NCBI GenBank assembly: GCA_020062805.1 | Contig: JAGUVP010000254.1 | Location: forward strand, 1-7,587 | Direction: 5' to 3' | Origin: Candidatus Bipolaricaulis sp. | GTDB taxonomy: Bacteria > Bipolaricaulota > Bipolaricaulia > Bipolaricaulales > Bipolaricaulaceae | DNA: 7,587 nt | Part shown: positions 1-5,068 of the stretch, one piece after another | How the letters are laid out: the number at the start of each line of letters is the position of its first letter | Position numbering within the stretch: position 1 is the first letter of the stretch | Position numbers and translations under genes: made by a program | Notes under the pieces: model-generated | Database searches by the model: none | What the model was told of the DNA's origin: nothing | The model's input: only the letters and a program-made list of their open reading frames with translations

Positions 1-12
1 CTCTTCCGATCT
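1..12. other. Residual Illumina adapter sequence
   Basis: The first twelve bases, CTCTTCCGATCT, are identical to the 3' end of the standard Illumina adapter. They are almost certainly an untrimmed sequencing artefact at a contig end, not native DNA. The gene reading leftward into this point is therefore truncated artificially, and its last four apparent codons (R-S-E-E) should be ignored. Confidence 0.93.
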
Positions 13-192
13 CTGCGTGACGATCCCGTAGGCACTACTCAACAGCCGGATGTCGCCCGACGTCATGAACCCGTCGCGACCGGCGAACGCCAGGCGGAAC
101 ACGAGGCCCGCCGTCCCTCCGATCATCAGGCCGATCCCGACGATCCCCACCAACACCCCGAACACGACGAGAAGAACCTTCCCTAGTCTCAT
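13..192 (-). CDS. N-terminal fragment of a membrane-anchored protein of unknown function
   Basis: This is the first 60 codons of a gene cut off by the contig end. The ATG at 192 is preceded by a purine-rich ribosome binding site (GGGGAGG, 5 bases upstream). Residues 1-5 (MRLGK) are basic and are followed by one long hydrophobic helix, about residues 6-36, rich in V, G, I and L. This is the pattern of a signal anchor, with the following part predicted outside the membrane. After the helix comes a polar stretch with D-G-F-M-T-S and then a segment near L-S-S-A-Y. A similar arrangement (a DGF/DGY-[FL]-T-S step just after an N-terminal helix) is familiar to me from uncharacterised actinobacterial-type membrane proteins, but that resemblance is from memory. 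No enzymatic function can be given. Orientation and start are well supported; the product remains unknown. Confidence 0.7.
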
Positions 193-252
193 CCCTGCCT
201 CCCCTGGGCGGTGCTCATCCCACTCCCCACTCGAACGCGTAGTTCACGCCGT

Positions 253-281
253 ATCGTAGTGCGTCAGCCGGCTTCCGCCAA
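253..281 (-). promoter_or_regulatory. Possible sigma-70-type promoter for the truncated membrane-protein gene
   Basis: On the minus strand, a TTGGCG (-35-like, 276-281) and a TACGAT (-10-like, 253-258) are separated by exactly 17 bases. The -10 matches TATAAT at four of six positions and the -35 matches TTGACA at three of six. Transcription would start near 246, giving a leader of about 55 bases. Such matches are common by chance in high-GC DNA, so this is only a candidate. Confidence 0.3.
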
Positions 282-303
282 AGAGCTACATCTCCCCCTG
301 CAG

Positions 304-324
304 ATCATCCACGCCGTGGATGAT
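304..324. promoter_or_regulatory. 21-bp perfect dyad, operator-like
   Basis: ATCATCCACG and CGTGGATGAT form a perfect 10-bp inverted repeat around a single central base (314). With almost no loop it makes a poor RNA hairpin and no terminator, but it has the form of a binding site for a dimeric regulator. It sits about 68 bp upstream of the predicted transcription start of the gene that begins at 192, which would suit an activator. The binding protein is unknown. Confidence 0.5.
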
Positions 325-538
325 TGTCATTCACGGAACGTACGGCTCTAGCAGCCTGTGGGAGAACAGCCCGCTGAGCCTTCGGCTGCGCGGAGAAGAT
401 CGGATCCCCGCGGCAAGAACCGTGGTCCGTTCTCCGTCCACCGAACGAGCCCGTACGGACAGCGGACTACGGATACCCGACCACGGAACTCGTTGCCGCA
501 GGTCCGCGGCCCCGGGGATTCCCGCACGGGCTGCTAGG
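325..538. other. Stretch with no recognisable gene
   Basis: Open frames exist on both strands here, but none shows a ribosome binding site, a coherent protein composition or a motif I recognise. Only short GC-rich hairpins are visible, for example AGCC/GGCT near 372-382. The plus-strand frame through this stretch runs into the HEPN fragment that follows, so part of it may be decayed toxin-antitoxin DNA, but I cannot show that. Confidence 0.4.
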
Positions 539-664
539 CACATCCCAAGCCGAGGCGAAATCGCCGGGCTGTTGGCCATCGTGGGCCGGGACCTTCGCGA
601 CTGCCGGGCGCAGGGCCTCAGCCCAGAGTGGCAGCTCAGCATCGCCTACAATGCCAACCTTCAA
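539..664 (+). pseudogene. Fragment of a HEPN-domain protein (MNT/HEPN-type module remnant)
   Basis: In this frame a 42-residue stretch contains R-D-L-R-D-C, then G-L-S-P-E-W, then A-Y-N-A-N-L-Q. That order (RDLxD, about five residues, GLSxDW, a few residues, AYNAALQ) is the N-terminal signature of a HEPN family commonly paired with a minimal nucleotidyltransferase, where it is usually followed by an A-x-x-L-x-A-x-G-Y-R helix and a histidine-containing RNase motif. Here no start codon or ribosome binding site precedes it: a CAC-ATC stands where a start would be expected. After the AYNANLQ motif the similarity dissolves into P-T-G-W-A-A-F. The RNase motif is absent, so it should be inactive. 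It lies on the strand opposite to all intact genes. The family assignment rests on remembered motif patterns and is moderately sure. Confidence 0.55.
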
Positions 665-741
665 GCACCAACGGGGTGGGCAGCGTTCGCAGCCCTAACA
701 CCGAGGAGTCAGCCGTGCTGCGAAGGGGTCTTCTGACCTAA

Positions 742-1377
742 TCACGCCCATTCCCGTGGGCGGTCCACAGTGGAGCCGTTCGTGAGAAGTACGCGCTCGG
801 GGAGAAGGCTCGCGTTCAGATCCGCCCTCTTCATGTCCCGCCTGTAGTCCGCCGCGTTCCACAATGCCTGCGCGCTGCGGCCAAGGGGGGCAACCACCAC
901 GATCTTCCCATCCGGGTGGACGAGTCTGGCATGCTTGACGACCGGCACAAGGTCGCTATCGCCGGAGACCAGAATTGCCTTGTCGTACGCGTGCTTGTAC
1001 GCCATGTCGAGGAGGTGGATCGCGATGTTGACGTCGGTACGTTTCTCGCGGTACGTCTGGTACTTCTGCCGACAGAAAGCTCGGCACTGCTCGGTTACCG
1101 GGCGGTACCGGCCGAGGACAACGTGAACTCCCCTATCCTTCTGTACACTCACCAACGTTCGGTGCCGCGACGCCTTCGCCTCGTCCCAGGTAGCGTAAGC
1201 CGTGAAGTAGTAGACAGCGATCAGCTCCTCTCCTGGAGAAACGTAGCGTTCGGCCAGCTTCCTGTAGTCGATCCACCTGTAACGGGCATACGGAGCAGAA
1301 CCGCTTGCATCCGGCTCCATGAGCGCGTGGTAGACGTTGAACCCGTCGATGAAACACGCGACTCGGCTCTGCTGCAA
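742..1377 (-). CDS. NYN (LabA/DUF88-like, PIN-fold) ribonuclease, stand-alone
   Basis: A 211-residue protein with the full acidic core of the NYN/PIN-like nuclease fold: F-I-D-G-F-N-V-Y (Asp11, Asn14) on strand 1, E-K-R-T-D-V-N-I-A (Asp115, Asn117) in the middle, and S-G-D-S-D-L (Asp140, Asp142) after strand 4. These residues coordinate the divalent metal in the family, so the protein is expected to be a cytoplasmic metal-dependent RNase; the target is unknown. A Cys98-X3-Cys102 pair lies just before the central motif, where relatives often have a CX2C pair. The start is TTG at 1377: an in-frame TGA at 1387-1389 excludes any upstream start, and a strong GAGGAGG lies 4 bases away. No antitoxin gene adjoins it on the same strand. 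Its leader is full of inverted repeats, suggesting regulation at that level. Family assignment is secure, biological role is not. Confidence 0.9.
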   Translation of the reverse strand: MQQSRVACFIDGFNVYHALMEPDASGSAPYARYRWIDYRKLAERYVSPGEELIAVYYFTAYATWDEAKASRHRTLVSVQKDRGVHVVLGRYRPVTEQCRAFCRQKYQTYREKRTDVNIAIHLLDMAYKHAYDKAILVSGDSDLVPVVKHARLVHPDGKIVVVAPLGRSAQALWNAADYRRDMKRADLNASLLPERVLLTNGSTVDRPREWA

Positions 1378-1381
1378 TGAA

Positions 1382-1388
1382 CCTCCTC
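1382..1388 (-). promoter_or_regulatory. Ribosome binding site that fixes the TTG start of the NYN gene
   Basis: GAGGAGG, nearly a full anti-16S match, lies 4 bases upstream of TTG 1377. The only in-frame upstream sequence is interrupted by TGA, which overlaps this site, so TTG is the sole possible start for the complete fold. Confidence 0.75.
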
Positions 1389-1396
1389 AAAGACCC

Positions 1397-1442
1397 GCGC
1401 CACCCCATCGGGGTGGCGCAGCACCCTTGGCTGCGCCAAGGG
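1397..1442 (-). promoter_or_regulatory. Mutually exclusive hairpins (attenuator-like) in the NYN leader
   Basis: Two perfect hairpins stand 4 bases apart: GCGCCACCCC/GGGGTGGCGC (1397-1406 with 1410-1419, 3-base loop) and CCCTTGGC/GCCAAGGG (1424-1431 with 1435-1442, 3-base loop). A third perfect pairing, TGGCGCAGC with GCTGCGCCA (1414-1422 with 1430-1438), uses the inner arms of both, so it excludes them. This is the geometry of an attenuator or riboswitch expression platform. The promoter-proximal pair would form first in minus-strand RNA, and the 1397-1419 stem ends 8 bases from the ribosome binding site and is followed by GGGUCUUU. Alternatively the palindromes are protein-binding sites. 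The pairings are read directly; function is inferred. Confidence 0.45.
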
Positions 1443-1450
1443 GATTATGA

Positions 1451-1585
1451 CCACATGGATGCTACAGCGCGGGGGGGCGGAGTTCAACCTCTCGGGCCAA
1501 GGAGACCGATCACCTTGCCTGCCTGGTTTCAGGCTGCACGGGGAAGGCGGTTGGGCCGCACCTCACGACCACGGCATCCATGTGG
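1451..1585. repeat. 12-bp inverted repeat enclosing a nested stem-loop of about 135 bases
   Basis: CCACATGGATGC (1451-1462) and GCATCCATGTGG (1574-1585) are perfectly complementary. Inside them lie further nested complements: GGCCAA (1495-1500) with TTGGgCC (1551-1557, one bulge), CCTT (1513-1516) with AAGG (1544-1547), and GCCTG (1521-1525) with CAGGC (1530-1534) as an apical hairpin. All are in register for one long stem-loop. It could be a structured RNA, a leader element of the NYN gene, or the ends of a small decayed mobile element. No coding content is convincing. Confidence 0.4.
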
Positions 1586-1642
1586 GTTGCCCGATCACGG
1601 GGGAGGGCGACACCTTGAAGATCGAAACATGACTGTTGGATT

Positions 1643-1662
1643 CTCAAGTTAGCCAACCTGAG
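1643..1662 (-). other. Short hairpin, 8-bp stem on minus-strand RNA
   Basis: CTCAAGTT (1643-1650) and AACCTGAG (1655-1662) pair except for one position, which becomes a G-U wobble in minus-strand RNA; the loop is four bases. There is no U-tract after it, so it is not a standard terminator. It adds to the unusual density of dyads upstream of the NYN gene. Confidence 0.3.
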
Positions 1663-1705
1663 TTCCCATCCCCTGGCGTCTGTAGCCGCATGACCGGCGC
1701 GGCCC

Positions 1706-1909
1706 GGGCGCTCGGCCGCTGCCGTTGGGTTTGCATCCAGCAAGTCGCTGTGACCACGGCTTGCGGAACCAGGACGAACCCTGCTCGATCTCGGCGGGCT
1801 TCAGCAGGAGCTAGAGAGCCTGCTGGGCTGTCGCGTAGGCGTGGTGACGGTCCGCGGTCTGAAGGCACGCATCCGCGACCGGGTTCTTCGCGAGGACATC
1901 CCCGTATGA
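1706..1909 (+). pseudogene. Decayed MNT-type nucleotidyltransferase (antitoxin-like), C-terminal half
   Basis: The frame ending at TGA 1907-1909 reads [12 protein letters not shown], then L-E-S-L-L-G, V-G-V-V-T, and [12 protein letters not shown] before the stop. This is the conserved C-terminal half of minimal nucleotidyltransferases (MNT, NTP_transf_2-like), which have EPGRSLLDL, LEELLGRxVDVVT and IRxRVLxEAVPL in that order. Upstream in the same frame V-G-F-A-S-S-K-S-L corresponds to the expected VxxFGSxARG. It is followed by an in-frame TGA (1751-1753), and only about eight codons separate it from EPGR instead of about eighteen. The G-S-x-D-x-D catalytic segment is therefore deleted and the gene is dead. 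In intact modules this protein AMPylates and neutralises a HEPN RNase toxin. The family call is confident for the C-terminal half. Confidence 0.7.
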
Positions 1910-1950
1910 GGGTCTCCAGCGAGCGCCCTCGGGCAGGCTCGTACCTGAGC
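1906..1950 (+). pseudogene. Possible first codons of a HepT/DUF86-like HEPN toxin, truncated
   Basis: An ATG at 1906 overlaps the MNT stop as ATGA, the usual coupling of MNT and HEPN genes. It reads [15 protein letters not shown], which resembles the start of DUF86 proteins (basic residues, then P-R-x-Y-L-x-D-I-L). Similarity stops there: the frame turns into proline- and serine-rich sequence and runs into the end of the neighbouring PIN gene. If the reading is right, nearly all of the toxin has been lost. Only about 15 residues support it, so this is tentative. Confidence 0.35.
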
Positions 1951-1979
1951 GCCTCTCCCATCCGTCTGCCGCGCGCCGA

Positions 1980-2423
1980 TCAGCCCGACTCGCCGGACTC
2001 AACCAGCTGCACGAACTCCTGCGTGGAGATGATCCTGATTCCTTGGTAGCTTCCCAGCGCCTGCAGATGGTGGTCCTTCGAGACGATGACGTCCGCTCCA
2101 CCCGCCAGAGCGGCCCCCAGCACCATGTTGTCATCGGGATCCTCTCTGACCGCGCAGACCTCGGGCCATGCCGTGATAACCGGGCGACTCACCCCCCGCA
2201 GCGCGCCGAGGAACGCCCGGACGTCTTCGTCTGAGTACGGGTAGCGGGAGCGAATGCGTTCGTACGTCATGAGCACACGCTGGGTCTCCAGGAGGATCGC
2301 CTCAGATAGGACGAGCCGGTAGTCGTGCCCAGCCCGTCGCAGGACCTCGCGGTTGATCCCGTCCTGTTTGAGGAAGGCTGCCGCAAGGACGCTTGTGTCA
2401 AGAACGGCGGCGAGCACGGGCAT
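1980..2423 (-). CDS. PIN-domain RNase toxin (COG1569/PIN_3-like)
   Basis: A 147-residue, full-length PIN protein. The metal-binding acidic residues are in place: Asp9 in V-L-D-T-S-V-L, Glu46 in L-L-E-T-Q-R-V-L, Asp95/Asp98 in R-E-D-P-D-D-N-M-V-L, and Asp117 in V-S-K-D-H-H-L, after A-G-G-A-D. The D-P-D-D-N/D plus (T/S)xD pattern and the closing I-S-T-Q-E-F strand match the COG1569 subgroup of putative toxin PIN proteins, rather than the classic shorter VapC. It is expected to cleave RNA when freed from its partner. The start is ATG 2423, preceded by GAGGAG. The gene overlaps the end of the upstream AbrB-type gene by 26 bases, so the two are translationally coupled in antitoxin-toxin order. Function as a toxin is inferred from family and partner. 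Confidence 0.88.
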   Translation of the reverse strand: MPVLAAVLDTSVLAAAFLKQDGINREVLRRAGHDYRLVLSEAILLETQRVLMTYERIRSRYPYSDEDVRAFLGALRGVSRPVITAWPEVCAVREDPDDNMVLGAALAGGADVIVSKDHHLQALGSYQGIRIISTQEFVQLVESGESG

Positions 2424-2691
2424 CTCTCCTCACCGTGCGGATCGCTTCGAACACGTCCTTCTCGACCTCTTCTTCAGAGATCTCGCCGGGCTGGCGGATC
2501 CGCTCGAGGATCGCCTCCAGCTGCGCCAACGCCTCCTCGTCGGGCTTGTCGAGCACCACCTTCGGCTTGAGCACGATGTGGTTGTCCTCTTCCGTGACCT
2601 CTAGGTAGTCGCCCTCCGTGAGGCCGAGCCGCTTGCGAACCTCGGCCGGGATCGTCACCTGGAACTTCCGCTTCACCCGCACCACCGGCAC
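2398..2691 (-). CDS. AbrB/SpoVT-type DNA-binding antitoxin
   Basis: A 97-residue protein that opens with a swapped-hairpin AbrB/MazE-like domain (about residues 4-42): V-K-R-K-F-Q-V-T-I-P, then V-R-K-R-L-G-L, G-D-Y-L-E-V and I-V-L-K-P-K. The C-terminal half (about 45-97) is a charged helical tail, E/D-rich then ending R-R-D-A-R-A-R-R-R-S, typical of the part that wraps the toxin. The chosen start is GTG 2691, with AGGAGG six bases upstream. An ATG 30 codons further upstream is in frame but has no such site and would read through the promoter-proximal dyad. The protein should neutralise the PIN toxin encoded immediately downstream and repress the operon. No other partner is visible. Confidence 0.88.
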   Translation of the reverse strand: MPVVRVKRKFQVTIPAEVRKRLGLTEGDYLEVTEEDNHIVLKPKVVLDKPDEEALAQLEAILERIRQPGEISEEEVEKDVFEAIRTVRRDARARRRS

Positions 2692-2697
2692 CCCGCA

Positions 2698-2703
2698 CCT
2701 CCT
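2698..2703 (-). promoter_or_regulatory. Ribosome binding site selecting the GTG start of the antitoxin
   Basis: A perfect AGGAGG with six-base spacing to GTG 2691. It places the start at the beginning of the AbrB domain and rejects the longer frame. Confidence 0.75.
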
Positions 2704-2713
2704 CTGTGCGTAA

Positions 2714-2728
2714 GAAAGTCGTACTTTC
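2714..2728. promoter_or_regulatory. 15-bp dyad, probable operator of the antitoxin-toxin operon
   Basis: GAAAGT and ACTTTC flank a CGT centre, giving a perfect 6-bp inverted repeat. It lies 10 bases upstream of the antitoxin ribosome binding site, where an autoregulatory operator is expected, since AbrB-type antitoxins generally repress their own operon. On the minus strand a TTGCGG and a TACGAC at 18-base spacing overlap it as a weak promoter candidate. Binding is inferred, not shown. Confidence 0.5.
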
Positions 2729-2841
2729 CGACCAACGTTAGCCGCAACCCCCCCCGAGGTCAATCCCGCGTCGCGTTGCACAGACGAAACCGCTGTCAGA
2801 GGGCTCCTCCCGCATTCCCGAGTAGGCAGAAACCGTGAGGA

Positions 2842-2967
2842 AGAGGAGCAATCCGGGGCTCTCGGAGAGGGCGTCCACCGGGCAGGCGTCCACGCACTGG
2901 GCGCAGAACGTGCACCGCGCGACGTGCATCTGGATCTTCTTCACTTCGGGCAGGAACTCGATCACCT
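2842..2967 (-). pseudogene. Displaced 3' fragment of the ferredoxin-subunit gene (left copy of a direct repeat)
   Basis: This segment matches 6750-6875 in the intact ferredoxin gene without gaps, in the same orientation, with 8 mismatches in 126 bases (2849, 2852, 2853, 2855, 2866, 2918, 2931, 2948); the longest identical run is 51 bases (2867-2917). It encodes V-I-E-F-L-P-E-V-K-K-I, the second C-x2-C-x2-C-x3-C-P cluster motif and A-L-S-E-S-P, then diverges. The first cluster motif and the N-terminus are missing. The frame stays open on both sides, and an ATG about 25 codons upstream could in principle start a short product, but a half ferredoxin without its partner motif is unlikely to function. 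It is best read as a gene fragment left at the far end of an inserted segment. Confidence 0.85.
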
Positions 2968-3241
2968 GGACCGCGTGTATAGAGACCTCTTGATCAGGCT
3001 GTTGTGATGTTTCTTCGCAGCGGAAAAGCTCGCGCATATCATGGCGGCGAGGAGGGAAGGATGAAGAGAGGACTCGGGTTGGTCGTGGGGCCGGGCGGAT
3101 GGGTTCGGGGGGACGAGCGGCAAGTCCAAGGAAGCAAAGCACGATCTTGCCTGCGCAGACCTCGCGTCGGTCGAGGCCCGATTCCCGCTCTGGTTCGAGG
3201 TTCGTGGGTTGAAGCCCGAGAGCCACCCCCAAGCCTCGGCA
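2968..3241. other. Non-coding gap between ferredoxin fragment and ATPase gene
   Basis: I see no convincing gene here. Open frames on both strands have shadow-like, arginine/proline-rich compositions. A GGTTCGAGG near 3193 and GGGTTGAAGCCC near 3208 recall a tRNA T-arm, but no complete cloverleaf or acceptor pairing follows. Confidence 0.5.
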
Positions 3242-3264
3242 ACCTGAAGTGGTCCGCTTCAGGT
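3242..3264 (-). terminator. Hairpin overlapping the ATPase stop codon
   Basis: ACCTGAAG (3242-3249) and CTTCAGGT (3257-3264) form a perfect 8-bp stem with a 7-base loop; the TGA stop (3259-3261) is inside the upstream arm. It could end or stabilise the transcript of the three-gene operon. There is no U-tract beyond it, so it is not a canonical intrinsic terminator. Confidence 0.35.
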
Positions 3265-5061
3265 GCGCATGTCCCGTTGCGCACTCTCAATTCGTCGCAC
3301 GAAGTCCGGCGGCAGTCTGCCCTTGGCCACAGCTTGAAGATCATCGAGCATCCCTACTTCCGCGAAGAACTCTACCAGCATACTCGGCTCTACTCGATGG
3401 GCGCTGATCACCTTGAACCCACCGGGGTCCTTCTTCACCAGCCCGAGTATGTCCACCGCTCTGGCCGTCGCGGATGACATCTCACCAGCTCGTACGTAGA
3501 TGAGCCCCGCCACAACCGGGTCAATGGTCCACAGCACAGGCTTTCTCGCGGCATCAGCCAAGAAGCGAACCGATGCCTCATCAGCGAACAGGATGGCGTA
3601 CCTCGCCCACTCCTCAACGAAACCGCTGTCGCTGGAGAACTGCGGTCCCAGACTGCTCGCGAGCTCCACAGCTTCGGCCTGCCTGTTTGCCTTGGCAAGA
3701 GCCCAGATGCACCTGCCCACCAGAAGAGCGGATGGGCCGTTAGCCACGATCGCCTCCTGCAGAATATCCCCTGCCTTGGATGGTCTGCTTAGGCCTCGGT
3801 ATCCCTCGGCAAGTTTGAGGGCGAAGGCCGCGTCGCACTTACCAGCCCCACGCCAGACTGCGGTCACGAAGTCCAGATCAGGAGTCCACTGCCCCTCACC
3901 GAGGTACTTCGGGCGTGGCTCATACGAGCCCGCTAAGGCACTCCAGATGGCGGGGTCATCTGCCTCCCGCGACAAGTCCCAGAGCCGTTCCGCAGTGCGT
4001 AGTGCTCGCTCGCCTTGGATCCCCCTGACCGCGTAGAACTGAAGCAACACGCGGTAGGACTCAGGATGGACGAAGGCTGCCGCCAGTTCCTCTACTGCCT
4101 TGACAGCGGCGTCCGGGTCAGTCCAGATGACCTCCCTTGCCCTCTCAGCCAGGATCTTCACCTTCTGCTCAACCACGTCCCGAGGCACGAAGCTAGCGAA
4201 GAGCCTCAGGTAGTCTCGCAAGAGGACGGAGTCATCAGGGGAGATTCCGGTACCCACGCGAAGAGATTCCTCGCGCTCGAGGGCGGACTCAGAGCGCAAG
4301 ACGAACACGTCAGAACACGACAGCGTATCTTCGAGATCGTCTGCCTCCGCGTTCATGAACGTGCCGATCCTCTCAATCTCCATGTCCTGGAGCTCCGAAC
4401 CCGCCTCTTCGGGCCGTCGACTCAGGGCGATCGTGATCTGCACATCCGCGCAGCTGACCTCGCGACGCGATCGTCGCAAGCTGCGGAGCACAACCCGTGC
4501 TCCCTCAAGATTCTCGGCCGAAGGCAGCACCAGGCAGATGACCCTATCAGCCAGAAGCGACGTTGCGATCCCGCTCATCTCTGTTATGCCAGTACGGGAG
4601 TCCACGAGCAGGTAGTCAGGGTTCAGGTCTTCGGCAATCCGGTTCTTGAGATCCACGAAGAGCCGAACTCCGCTGGCTCCCTCGGAGTAAAGAAGATCAT
4701 GCCAGTTGATCCGCGCAAGCTTGGTCCAGTACTCCTTCGAAGGGCCTCTCCCTGCTGGGATCAAGCTGATCGGGGGGCCAGCGTTCCCAGGCACGGGTAC
4801 ATTGATGACGAAGTCTTTAAGCGACTTGGGCAACCGACCTTCAGCCGAGAACTCGTCAAGGTAGTCGACGAGCCCTGCCTTCACCGCAAGAGGCTTGCCA
4901 CCCGAGTTGGCGGCGAACTTGTAGTGCAATCCAGGCGCCTCCAAGTCGAAGTCCAACGCGACCACCTTGAACCCCAGATTGGACAAATAGCGAGCTGCAT
5001 TCGCAACTGCCAGAGAGCGCCCTGTTCCGCCCTTGTAGGAGTAGAACGTGATAGTCTGCAT
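3259..5061 (-). CDS. KGGVGR-type (MinD/ParA-like) P-loop ATPase fused to helical repeats
   Basis: A 600-residue cytoplasmic protein. The N-terminal part (about 1-285) is a MinD/ParA-type NTPase: deviant Walker A K-G-G-T-G-R-S (residues 10-16), switch I A-L-D-F-D-L-E-A-P-G-L-H (Asp37, Asp39), and Walker B L-L-V-D-S-R-T-G (Asp154). The usual P-loop GK-[ST] is GR-S, with the signature lysine (Lys10) kept. KGGxGR, DxDLEAPGLH and DSRTG together define the KGGVGR variant ATPases; this copy has T for V. From about residue 300 onward the sequence is alpha-helical with TPR-like A/L/Y spacing, probably a protein-binding or sensor solenoid. The start is ATG 5061, with AAGG five bases upstream overlapping the stop of the preceding gene; an in-frame ATG at 5097 would add twelve basic residues and overlap that gene more. 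It is the last gene of a three-gene operon. KGGVGR ATPases recur in predicted conflict systems; the specific role here is unknown. Confidence 0.88.
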   Translation of the reverse strand: MQTITFYSYKGGTGRSLAVANAARYLSNLGFKVVALDFDLEAPGLHYKFAANSGGKPLAVKAGLVDYLDEFSAEGRLPKSLKDFVINVPVPGNAGPPISLIPAGRGPSKEYWTKLARINWHDLLYSEGASGVRLFVDLKNRIAEDLNPDYLLVDSRTGITEMSGIATSLLADRVICLVLPSAENLEGARVVLRSLRRSRREVSCADVQITIALSRRPEEAGSELQDMEIERIGTFMNAEADDLEDTLSCSDVFVLRSESALEREESLRVGTGISPDDSVLLRDYLRLFASFVPRDVVEQKVKILAERAREVIWTDPDAAVKAVEELAAAFVHPESYRVLLQFYAVRGIQGERALRTAERLWDLSREADDPAIWSALAGSYEPRPKYLGEGQWTPDLDFVTAVWRGAGKCDAAFALKLAEGYRGLSRPSKAGDILQEAIVANGPSALLVGRCIWALAKANRQAEAVELASSLGPQFSSDSGFVEEWARYAILFADEASVRFLADAARKPVLWTIDPVVAGLIYVRAGEMSSATARAVDILGLVKKDPGGFKVISAHRVEPSMLVEFFAEVGMLDDLQAVAKGRLPPDFVRRIESAQRDMRT

Positions 5062-5068
5062 CTGTACC

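Noticed and set aside
304..324. The 10-bp dyad as a transcription terminator
   Set aside because: A one-base loop and the lack of a U-tract on either strand rule out a standard terminator hairpin.
916..1380. A 154-codon plus-strand frame opposite the NYN gene
   Set aside because: The minus strand carries the full set of NYN catalytic motifs; this frame has no recognisable domain.
2692..2781. An ATG start at 2781 for the antitoxin
   Set aside because: The extra 30 residues are not part of the AbrB domain and would cover the dyad and ribosome binding site; GTG 2691 has a perfect AGGAGG.
3185..3225. A tRNA-like T-arm (GGTTCGAGG, GGGTTGAAGCCC)
   Set aside because: No D-arm, anticodon arm or acceptor stem could be paired on either strand.
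2738..3232. A 164-codon minus-strand frame running through the ferredoxin fragment
   Set aside because: Only the 126-base repeat has recognisable protein similarity; the flanking codons look non-coding, so it is annotated as a gene fragment.
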